From positions 248,001 to 312,000 of the forward strand of contig NZ_BSTD01000003.1 of the NCBI RefSeq assembly GCF_030269325.1: a DNA stretch of 64,000 bases, in the 5' to 3' direction. This document shows, one piece after another, positions 52,096-59,845 of this stretch. The position numbers were made by a program, and so were the translations under genes. The notes under the pieces were generated by a model. The model was given only the letters and a program-made list of their open reading frames with translations. It searched no databases and was not told the DNA's origin. The DNA comes from Amycolatopsis sp. NBRC 101858 (GTDB lineage Bacteria > Actinomycetota > Actinomycetes > Mycobacteriales > Pseudonocardiaceae). Each line of letters begins with the position of its first letter. Position 1 is the stretch's first letter.

Positions 52096-54059
52096 ATCGT
52101 CACGACCTCCTTGATGGGTTTTCCGGCGATCGTGGTGACACCCTTCGCCGTCAGCATCGTCCGGATCTCGTCCCGCTGCATCTTGCTCTGGCAAAGGATC
52201 CGGCTGGGCCCTTCCGGCCCGAGCAGGTCGATGCCGTCGGCGAACATGACCTCGTTGCTCGCGTTGGTGAAGGACACGATCTTGAACGGGTCACGGGTGG
52301 CCTTGGACGTCGAGTGATTGCCGGCCGGGTTGACCGCGCCGAAGGTGTCGGCGTTCGCGCCGTAGTAGTCCGCGCGGGTGAGCAGCCGCTCGGGCTGATC
52401 CCAAACCAAGCTCGGTCCGGATCCGAGCGACGAGGTTTTCCGAACCCGCAGGAACACGGAGCTGGCGCCACCGCTGAGCTTGTCGGCGTGCTCGCTCTTG
52501 CCCACGTTCTGGTGCGTGCCCATCGTCGTGCGGCGTTCGGTCGAGGCGAGTACCCCGGTGGCGAGCATCGCCTTGAGCCCGGCGGCCGAGGTGCTGTGGG
52601 CCAGCGATCGGCCGGCGACCGCGCTGGTGAGTTTCGTGAGGGAGTTGCCGACGTCGAACCGGGTCCAGGACAGCCAACCGGCCGAACGCCGTGGTGCCGG
52701 GTCGTAGCCGGGACTCGACGCGAGGGAATCGCCGTCGGTGAAGCCGGCGGCCTTGGCAACGGCGTCGCGCAGGACCTGCACCTTGGCCGGCAGGGCTCGG
52801 GTGTGGGCTTCGAGCTGGATGTCCTTGGCGAAACGGGCCAGCTGTGCGTCCGTCATGCCGACGGCCTCGTGGGCGCGGTCGTGGAAGATCTCCTGGCGCA
52901 CCATGTCTTCGAGATGGACGCCCGTCACCCGGGCCGCGACCACCTCGGCGTGCTGGCCCAAGCTCTGGGCGGTGACGTTGGCCGTCAGGTAGCTGTACTC
53001 ACCTTCGTCGCGGGTCATCGGCCGGTTCGCCAGGTTCAGCTGGCCGAGCCGCCGGACGAGCTCGGGCCCCTGCCCCTCGCCTGCGGGCGCGATGACCTCG
53101 AGCCGGCCGCGCAGCGAGTACTCCGTCGTGGCGGGGTTGTTGACGCCGTAGGGACGATAGACCGCCTGGAAACCGTCGCCGAGGTCGATGGCGTACTCCT
53201 TGCCGGCCACGTTCGTGTCCCGGGCGCCGTCCCAGCTGGCCTGCCCGGTCGTGGTGTCCAGCTTCGGCTTGATCCGGGTCGCACTTCGCAGGACGGCGAC
53301 AGCGGAGTCGCCGAAGGCCGCGGGCGGGAGCGCCAGGACCATCACGGTAACCAGGGCGGTGCCTTCATGCAGGAACGGCGCCACTTGGTCGACCTTCGTG
53401 CCGGTCGCGGCGGCGTGCTGCAGAGCCTGGAACCGTCCGACGTAGTGGTCGAGCATGGCCTGCTCAACGGTGGAGGGCGAGTCGCCGAGGATCTCCGCGA
53501 GGCCCTGGATCGCGGTCTCGGCGGCGTCGATCTTCTCAGTGGTCGTCGCGGGCGTTGGTGCCCCCGTGGTGAGGGTGCCGTTGCCGATGTGGTGGTTGAC
53601 GCTCTTGGCCGCGGCGATGAGCTTCTCGGCCACGGCGTGCTTCTCGTCGACCGGTAGCCGGCCGGTGACCTGCTGCTCGACCTGCGCCGGGACCATCTGC
53701 GGGCTGATGTTGAGTGCGTCGAGCAGCTTCGCCTCGGCGTCTTCGTCCACTCGCGCGTGCAGCACGCTTTGCGGGCCGTTGCTGCTCTGGTAGCTGACCA
53801 GGGTGGCCGTCGAGGACAGCAGGTCGGCGCCGCCGACGAGGACTGGCTCGCCGTAGGCGTGCCCGACGTCGGGGGTCAGCGGAATCGTGGTGACCGGCAG
53901 CTGTCCTGGCTCCACATCGACCGGATCGTCGGCAACCAGAACCACCTCCGGCTCTTGGACTTCGGAGGGCGGCTCTGGCTCGCTCTGCTCGTCGTCATCC
54001 ACCGCGGCGGACGGTGCGATGACGTACGGGGTGTGGACCGTTTTCGAGTTGGTGCCCAT
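52092..54059 (-). CDS. Large protein with C-terminal ADP-ribosyltransferase-like domain and MGTNSK N-terminus
   Basis: The product has 655 residues. The N-terminus MGTNSKTVHTPYVIAP matches that of the upstream 800-residue protein. After an acidic linker come helical regions of unknown function. The last 170 residues look like a toxin-type ADP-ribosyltransferase: LAHSTSAAGLKAML with H488, RRTTMG, a Tyr pair near 565, and SNASNEVMF-type sequence with E603 as candidate catalytic residue. This assignment is tentative. The start overlaps the upstream stop as TGATG, and the stop overlaps the next start as ATGA. Confidence 0.62.
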   Translation of the reverse strand: MGTNSKTVHTPYVIAPSAAVDDDEQSEPEPPSEVQEPEVVLVADDPVDVEPGQLPVTTIPLTPDVGHAYGEPVLVGGADLLSSTATLVSYQSSNGPQSVLHARVDEDAEAKLLDALNISPQMVPAQVEQQVTGRLPVDEKHAVAEKLIAAAKSVNHHIGNGTLTTGAPTPATTTEKIDAAETAIQGLAEILGDSPSTVEQAMLDHYVGRFQALQHAAATGTKVDQVAPFLHEGTALVTVMVLALPPAAFGDSAVAVLRSATRIKPKLDTTTGQASWDGARDTNVAGKEYAIDLGDGFQAVYRPYGVNNPATTEYSLRGRLEVIAPAGEGQGPELVRRLGQLNLANRPMTRDEGEYSYLTANVTAQSLGQHAEVVAARVTGVHLEDMVRQEIFHDRAHEAVGMTDAQLARFAKDIQLEAHTRALPAKVQVLRDAVAKAAGFTDGDSLASSPGYDPAPRRSAGWLSWTRFDVGNSLTKLTSAVAGRSLAHSTSAAGLKAMLATGVLASTERRTTMGTHQNVGKSEHADKLSGGASSVFLRVRKTSSLGSGPSLVWDQPERLLTRADYYGANADTFGAVNPAGNHSTSKATRDPFKIVSFTNASNEVMFADGIDLLGPEGPSRILCQSKMQRDEIRTMLTAKGVTTIAGKPIKEVVTI

Positions 54060-56461
54060 CAGGCCTTGCCGAGGTGCTGCAGGGCCGATGCCGAGGAGAT
54101 CTTGAGGTCGCCGGAGAAGAACTTCACGAAGTCGCGACGCAGATTTTTCTTGCGCTCCACGGCGTGATCCAAAAAGGACTCGGCGATCTGCCCCGCGGTC
54201 ACCGCGGATTCGGCGATACCATGGGTCTTGGCGGCCCGGGCGCGCATCGGCGCCACCCACTTCATGTTCTGGCTCGCACCCGAGTAGGCGGTGGTGTGGA
54301 GGGTGGCGCGCCACTCGGCGTCGGGCACGGACTCGAGCCGGCGGATAACCGAATGCGCCACAGCCGGGTTGACCTGCACGCCCTTGCCGAGTGAGCCGGC
54401 GAGGTGGGCGTCGTAGACCTGGTCGTAGACCGCCGTGGTGCTCGGCCGGTAGCCGAGTGCGAGTTTGTCTTGGCCGAAGTTCTTGAACGATTGGCCCAGA
54501 TCGATCGGCACGAGACCGCCATCGCCGGTCCGCAGGACGTTGTCGTGGTGGGCGTCGTGGTTGCCCAGGGCCCAGCTCGTGACGTGCAGCCGGACGATCT
54601 CGTCGACGTCGGCCTGCGACCAGCTCGAGGGCGAGCCCGACATCGGCTTCGTGCCCGGCAGCATCGGCTGCACGCTGACCGGCTTGCCCTCGACCTTGGT
54701 GGCGTACACCGGCACCGCCGGCAACCCAGCGCGGGCCACCAGCCGTGATGCGGCTGCTTCGGCTTGGGTGTTGGCTCCGCCGTGCGATGTTCCTTCACGC
54801 TTGGCGATCCAGGTTGTGCCGTCGGGCCCGGTGTGGAGGGTTTTCGGGTGGGTTCCACCGAGCTTCGCCGGCGTTCCCGTGCCGAAGTCCCACGCCGCGA
54901 CAGCCGCAGGATCCAGAGGCTTGGGAACGACGGCGTGCGCGGCTTGCGCCTGATGCAGAGCAGCCACGAGCTGTGCGTGCTGTGCCCCGAACCGGCTGCG
55001 CGGCTTGCCGATGACCGGAGCTGCCACCGGCTTGGGCGCGTTCGGCACCGCCGTCTTCACGCCCAGCTCCTGTTTGACCACGCTGACGGCAGAAGGCGAC
55101 GCGTCCAAGTGTCCTTTCAGGAGCTTGCCCAAGGTGGCCTTCGTCGCGACAACGGCTTCTACGGGACTCGCTATGCCGTTGCTGGTGACGAACTCCCGGA
55201 GGTCGGCGACCTTCTGCTCGTCCGCCCAGGCAAGCACCGCCGTCTGGCCGGCTTGCAGGACGACCTGGTTGTCCGGCGCCGGATCAACGGTGTCCCAGCT
55301 GGAAGAGGCCTTGTAGACCACGGCGATCGCGCGGACCTGCTGTGTCAGGGCGCCGGCCTTCTCGTGGTCGAGGGGCCCGGAGGCAAGGACGACGGCGGCT
55401 TCTCCCGCACAGGCCGCGGAGCTGGACAGCATCGCCGACCGCTCGATGACGGCGGCGTGGAGCTCCTGCCGCTCGCCGGCCGAGGTCGAGGCGCGCAGCA
55501 ACTGCAGGATTTGCTGTGCGTTGAGGGTCTTCGTGTGGCTGTCGTCGACCGTCTTGGCGTTCTTCGCCTTCAATACCGCGGTGCCCAGCTGGGCGGCGGT
55601 GACGGAACCCAGCAGTTGGTCGACCTGGTGGCGGGCCGCGGCGGTCGCGACAGCGAAGTCGTCGGTCAACGCGGGATTCTGTGCCGTCGCGATCCGGTTT
55701 TCGCAGTGCAGCAAGACCGCGATCCTGGCCGCCGATGCAGTAGAGCCTTCTACGGTGACGGCTGCGGCCGCGGCGTCGAAACTCGACTGCGCATCGACGA
55801 GTTGAGCCTTGCTGGCCAGCCAGCCGTCGAACCCCTGCGGTAACCCCGACGCGGGTGCAGGGAGGGCCCACTGACGCAGCGACATCCCGTTGACCGTCTC
55901 GCCCGCGCACAGCGCGTCGTAGCGAGCTTGGGCAAGGGCCTGGATCTTCTTCTTGGCTTCAGCGTCTGCCGGTACGGCCGGGTCCAGCCACACCGCGAGC
56001 GGGTGGGGCGCCCGGCCGGTGAACCCGACCAAATCCGGATAGTGGAACCCGGACGCAGCGGCGACCTCGACGAGTTCGTCCGGAGTCAAGGAGGCCAGGT
56101 ATTCGGAGGTGAGGGCCTGCAGCTGCTGGTGGTAGGGCCCGGCCGCGGTGTCGGAGAGCTGGCTTTCGGCGGCGAGCGCAGCTCCGACCGCGGCCGAGAA
56201 CATCCCGAAGCCCTCGACCGGATCGTCGGGGAGGTCGATCGCCGGCGGCCCGGTCGGGTCGTCGGGGTCGATGCCGCCCTGCACGATGCCGGCGACGAAC
56301 TTCAGGTCCTCCTCGGCGACGTCCGCGGGCTCGGTGGTGTGCGCGCAGATCGCCGCGAAGTGCTGCAGAAGCGCGTCATCCGCGGCACTCGGCGCGAACG
56401 TCTTCGGGCCTGCGGGGGTGACGGCGTAGGCGGCGTGGCCGGCTTTCGAGTTGGTTCCCAT
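54059..56461 (-). CDS. Large protein with C-terminal HipA/PI3K-like kinase domain and MGTNSK N-terminus
   Basis: The product has 800 residues. It opens MGTNSKAGHAAYAVTP, then has a long helical, Ala-rich region. From about residue 535 a kinase-like domain appears: TTWIAKREG with Lys554, AEAAASRL with Glu569, then GNHDAHHDNVL (633-643) as the catalytic loop and PIDLGQSF with Asp654 as the metal-binding loop. This resembles HipA and PI3/4-kinase-like folds. Substrate (protein, lipid or nucleotide) is unknown. The gene starts 15 nt after the 100-residue gene and touches the transferase-like gene. Confidence 0.68.
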   Translation of the reverse strand: MGTNSKAGHAAYAVTPAGPKTFAPSAADDALLQHFAAICAHTTEPADVAEEDLKFVAGIVQGGIDPDDPTGPPAIDLPDDPVEGFGMFSAAVGAALAAESQLSDTAAGPYHQQLQALTSEYLASLTPDELVEVAAASGFHYPDLVGFTGRAPHPLAVWLDPAVPADAEAKKKIQALAQARYDALCAGETVNGMSLRQWALPAPASGLPQGFDGWLASKAQLVDAQSSFDAAAAAVTVEGSTASAARIAVLLHCENRIATAQNPALTDDFAVATAAARHQVDQLLGSVTAAQLGTAVLKAKNAKTVDDSHTKTLNAQQILQLLRASTSAGERQELHAAVIERSAMLSSSAACAGEAAVVLASGPLDHEKAGALTQQVRAIAVVYKASSSWDTVDPAPDNQVVLQAGQTAVLAWADEQKVADLREFVTSNGIASPVEAVVATKATLGKLLKGHLDASPSAVSVVKQELGVKTAVPNAPKPVAAPVIGKPRSRFGAQHAQLVAALHQAQAAHAVVPKPLDPAAVAAWDFGTGTPAKLGGTHPKTLHTGPDGTTWIAKREGTSHGGANTQAEAAASRLVARAGLPAVPVYATKVEGKPVSVQPMLPGTKPMSGSPSSWSQADVDEIVRLHVTSWALGNHDAHHDNVLRTGDGGLVPIDLGQSFKNFGQDKLALGYRPSTTAVYDQVYDAHLAGSLGKGVQVNPAVAHSVIRRLESVPDAEWRATLHTTAYSGASQNMKWVAPMRARAAKTHGIAESAVTAGQIAESFLDHAVERKKNLRRDFVKFFSGDLKISSASALQHLGKA

Positions 56462-56476
56462 CGCGGCGCCCGGTGG

Positions 56477-56779
56477 CTAGCGTGCCGATCCGAGGAGGTC
56501 GTCGACCTGCGCCCGCACCGCGATCTCGAGGGTCGCTTCCGGCACGATCGGCTCGACCTCCGCGGCGGACGCGATAGCGGTCTCCGCCCAGAGCGCCATC
56601 CGGCCGGCGAGATCCTGCGGGTCGACCTCAGCGAGGCGCTCCCGCCAGACCCGGGAGGCCCCGTGCTCTCGCGGGACCCACTCCACGAAGGTCTCGGTGG
56701 TCTCGATGCCGAGGACGGCAACCGCGGTGACGGCAGCGCCGTACTCGGTGGACCAGCCGAGCAGGACCCACAGCCTCAT
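56477..56779 (-). CDS. Small hypothetical protein
   Basis: The product has 100 residues. AAVTAVAVLGIETTETFVEWVPREHGASRVWRERLAEVDPQDL and a helical C-terminal AVRAQVDDLLG are seen, with no recognised domain. The start overlaps the stop of the Cys-rich gene as TGATG. It stands between the Cys-rich protein and the kinase-like protein and may connect them functionally. Confidence 0.58.
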   Translation of the reverse strand: MRLWVLLGWSTEYGAAVTAVAVLGIETTETFVEWVPREHGASRVWRERLAEVDPQDLAGRMALWAETAIASAAEVEPIVPEATLEIAVRAQVDDLLGSAR

Positions 56780-57876
56780 CAGCTGCCTCCCTTGGTGGAG
56801 ACGGATTCGCTCGGGAACAGCGACGCCATGTACCGAACGGAGCGGGCGAAGGCGTCCGGGATGCGCGCGTGAACGTCCTGACGGCCCTCAGCCGTCATCA
56901 CGGCGCCGTGCAGGGCGTACTGCGCGGGGTTCTGGCTGATCACGACGAGACGCTCGCCGAACAGCTCGAGAGCGGTCTCGATCCGGTCCCGCCGCGACAG
57001 TCCGGTCAGCATCACGACCAAGTCCTGGGAGACGTTTTCGGCCAGCCAGTGCAGGCCGGGCAGGACCCAGCTGTTCCAGTTGGCGTTCTCCCGGACGGTC
57101 TGGACGTTGACCGCGACCGCGGCCGGCTCGGTGTCGGCGATCCAGTCCGCGATCCGGCGCAGGTCTTCGAGCCGGTACCAGTACAGGTTCGGCACGGTCG
57201 GGACGCCGGCCGCGGCGAACTCCGCGGCGATGATCAGCGACCGGCGCATGTTGATCAGGTGCTCGGCGCGGGGCCAGTTGCCGTAGATCGAGTAGTTCGG
57301 TGCCAGCACGAGCCCGAATCGCAGGGCCGCGATCCGCTCGACGAGGTCGTCGCGGCGCCGGGCACTCCAGAACGCCTCGACGAGCGGATCTTCGCCGTAC
57401 CCGGTGAGGACGGTCAGCGTCGTGTCCGGGACTTCGAGGATCTCGGCGGCGGTCCGGCCGTCGGTCCAGCGCGGGTAGAGCGCGTGGGTGCGCGGCGAGA
57501 AGACCCGTCGCAGCCCGACCGCGTAGGCCGGCCAATGCACGCCTGAGTCCAGGTCGGCGACGCTCGAACCGTCGACCTGCGGGATGAACGCCGGGATCCG
57601 CGGCGGCAGCAGCGTGCTGACGGTGAGGTCGTCGAACTCGAGGGTGCCGCCGACGTCGCGCATCCAGGCGTCGATGTCGGTGCGCGAGCCGCAGCGGATC
57701 GGACAGGACTCGCAGGCCTTCCGCGCGCAGCCGCAGTACGAGCAGTCAGCGTTGCAGCCGGAACACAGCGGGGCGATCACGACGCCGGGTTCGGCGTCGT
57801 CGCCGGAGTACCAGGGGCAGCGGCGGCAGTCGCAGTGCGCCGCCGGGGCGTTCGGCATGCCGAGGAACGCGGTCAT
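56779..57876 (-). CDS. Cys-rich DUF4417-like protein with radical-SAM-like CX3CX2C motif
   Basis: The product has 365 residues. Eleven Cys lie between residues 15 and 62. CNADCSYC (41-48) has the C-x3-C-x2-C spacing and aromatic residue of radical SAM [4Fe-4S] sites, placed after a strand as in that family. The C-terminal two thirds resemble DUF4417 proteins, and alternating strands (LTVLTGYGED, FGLVLAPNYS, VPTVPNLYWY, AAVAVNVQT, LVVMLTGLS, LVVISQNPAQYA) suggest a partial TIM barrel. It overlaps the ParB-like gene by 4 nt (ATGA). The function is unknown. Confidence 0.66.
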   Translation of the reverse strand: MTAFLGMPNAPAAHCDCRRCPWYSGDDAEPGVVIAPLCSGCNADCSYCGCARKACESCPIRCGSRTDIDAWMRDVGGTLEFDDLTVSTLLPPRIPAFIPQVDGSSVADLDSGVHWPAYAVGLRRVFSPRTHALYPRWTDGRTAAEILEVPDTTLTVLTGYGEDPLVEAFWSARRRDDLVERIAALRFGLVLAPNYSIYGNWPRAEHLINMRRSLIIAAEFAAAGVPTVPNLYWYRLEDLRRIADWIADTEPAAVAVNVQTVRENANWNSWVLPGLHWLAENVSQDLVVMLTGLSRRDRIETALELFGERLVVISQNPAQYALHGAVMTAEGRQDVHARIPDAFARSVRYMASLFPSESVSTKGGS

Positions 57877-58985
57877 GCGGCTTCTCCCTTGTGGACGATG
57901 TCTCCAAGCTGGTCGAGCAGGAGTGCCAGCGACCCGCGGTCGTGCGGCCCCAGCTGCCCTCCCTGGACGAGAGCGAGCAGCAGCTGGCGCAGGGCGGCCA
58001 GCGTCCGGTCGACGAGCCGGCTGTCGACCGTCGCGGCTTGCTCCGGGCGGTCGGGGTCCGCGCGGAGCTTCTCGGCGCGGGCGGTGTCGGCTTGCTCCTG
58101 GACGCGTTCGGCTTCGGCCAGGGCCTGCTCCGGGCTCAGCTCGGGCTCGTCGGTGGCCGCGGCGAGCGCCGACGGGAGCAGCCGCGTGCGGCCGCTGTCC
58201 TTGACCGCGGCCCAGATGTCCTGAGCGGCCTGCGCGCGGCCGCGGCTCAGCTCGACGAACCGGATCCGGGTGTGCAGCGAGACTTTGGCCTCGTCCATCT
58301 CCTCGGCGATCTCGCGGGGCATCTCGGCGAACGCGCGCACGAGCTCGCGGGCCTTGCGCGGACTCAGCTGCAGGCCGAGCCGGCTGAGGACCTCCGCCCA
58401 CGGCGCCGCGCACCGCTTGTCAGTCCCCCGGATGCGCTCCATCGCCGCGAACCGCGCGATCGGGTCGTCGATGGCGTAGACGTCCGTCGGGACGGCGTGG
58501 CCGCCGGCGAGGAGCTTGCCCAGCAGGACGGCACAGCGATCGAGCACCAGGGCCGCCGCGAGTTCGCCCGGGCGCAGGTTCTCCCGCGCGAGGTTCTCGA
58601 CCAGCTGCCAGACCCGGCGCTCCTCGTCGGACAACGGTCCCGGGCACACGACGGCCGGCAAGGCGGCGAAGTGCGGGTTGTCCGGCCGGTGCACCGCGCC
58701 CCACCGGCACGCCCGCAACCGCCGCTCCCCCGCAGCAAGCTTCATCGCCGGATGCTTCCCATCCCCCGCGTCGATCTCCTCCACCAAGACCGGCTGCAGC
58801 ACTCCGACGTTCGAGATCGACGAGATCAGGTCCGCAAGATCCGCCGGCGTCGTGCTGTCGCCCGGTAGGCGCCCCTGCAGCTCGGTGAACGGCGAGCCTT
58901 CGCCGCGCAGCGGCAGCAGTGCGAACCGCCGTTGCCGCAGCCGCGGGGACAGCCCGAACTTCTGCACGACCTCATCCGCGGTCAT
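57873..58985 (-). CDS. ParB/Srx-like nuclease-fold protein
   Basis: The product has 370 residues. The N-terminal ParB-type domain has DLADLISSISNVGVLQPVLVEE, then AAGERRLRAC and LVENLARENL, the core ParB boxes. A helical central part resembles a ParB HTH region, and the C-terminus is Ala/Glu-rich. It may partition the element, or act as a CTPase/nuclease-like regulator. The start overlaps the relaxation gene stop as ATGA. Confidence 0.82.
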   Translation of the reverse strand: MTADEVVQKFGLSPRLRQRRFALLPLRGEGSPFTELQGRLPGDSTTPADLADLISSISNVGVLQPVLVEEIDAGDGKHPAMKLAAGERRLRACRWGAVHRPDNPHFAALPAVVCPGPLSDEERRVWQLVENLARENLRPGELAAALVLDRCAVLLGKLLAGGHAVPTDVYAIDDPIARFAAMERIRGTDKRCAAPWAEVLSRLGLQLSPRKARELVRAFAEMPREIAEEMDEAKVSLHTRIRFVELSRGRAQAAQDIWAAVKDSGRTRLLPSALAAATDEPELSPEQALAEAERVQEQADTARAEKLRADPDRPEQAATVDSRLVDRTLAALRQLLLALVQGGQLGPHDRGSLALLLDQLGDIVHKGEAA

Positions 58986-59845
58986 GCGAGCCTGCCGAAC
59001 ACCGAAACGCGCCGGTCGTCGCCGAGCAGCGGCGACGCGACCGGAGCAAGCGGACCGGCAGCTCGCAGCCGGGGCAAGGTCGTCGCGAGCATCACGACCC
59101 GTCCCGCGGCGGCACCGACTCCGGTGGTCGCGTGGGCGTGGGCCCGCAGGTCAGCGAGCCGGCGGTCGAGGACGTGTTCGGCCGCACCGGACAGCACGAT
59201 CAGGGCTCGGGGGAACCGCGGGTATCGGCTTCGCCAGGCCAGACGCCCGTTGGCCGGCGCGTAGTCGTGGTACCGGAGGTAAGCCGTCAGCTTCTGCGCT
59301 AGGCGCGCCACCGGCATGGTCGCCCGGTCCAGCTCGATGAAGATCGTGCGCTGCGAGCGGCGGCCATGCTCAGCGTTCTCGAGGACGTAGTGCAGGACCG
59401 CGTCCGCGATCACCGACCCCCGTTTACCCGCGCGGTCCTGGAAGGAGTGGGCGACTTCGGGGGTCCAGGCGAGCGGCCCGCACTCGTCGCCGCGCCGACG
59501 AGCGGACTCCACGAACGCCAGGCCGGTCTCGACGACGTCGAGCGCGTGCCCCTGCAGCAGCCGGGCGACTTGGGGGCCGGCGACCCGATAGGCCCGCGCG
59601 TCGACCACACCCGCGGCCTCGACTGCGTCCGCGCCGGCCGAGGTGAGGAACCACGCACCGGGAAGGTGCTCCCGGACGATCCGCTCGGCGAAACCCGCGC
59701 GCCGAAGGCCGGCCAGCTTCCGCCGCAGCAAGGCCGGGGCCAGCTCGGGGGCAAGGAGCCGGCCGACCTGCTCGGTGGACATCAGCCGGTGCCAGTACAG
59801 CGCGACCAGGGCCTCCCCCTGGAACGCGTCGAGGGCCGCGGTCAC
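58982..59845 (-). CDS. Replication-relaxation family protein
   Basis: The product has 287 residues. WHRLMSTEQVGRLLAPELAPALLRRKLAGLRRAGFAERI is a winged-helix N-terminal part. ARTIFIELDRATMP-type sequence (TIFIELDRATMPVARLAQKLTAY) is the conserved core of replication-relaxation proteins of actinobacterial plasmids. GTG at 59845 overlaps the upstream ATPase stop as GTGA. It probably helps control copying or transfer of the element. Confidence 0.8.
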   Translation of the reverse strand: MTAALDAFQGEALVALYWHRLMSTEQVGRLLAPELAPALLRRKLAGLRRAGFAERIVREHLPGAWFLTSAGADAVEAAGVVDARAYRVAGPQVARLLQGHALDVVETGLAFVESARRRGDECGPLAWTPEVAHSFQDRAGKRGSVIADAVLHYVLENAEHGRRSQRTIFIELDRATMPVARLAQKLTAYLRYHDYAPANGRLAWRSRYPRFPRALIVLSGAAEHVLDRRLADLRAHAHATTGVGAAAGRVVMLATTLPRLRAAGPLAPVASPLLGDDRRVSVFGRLA

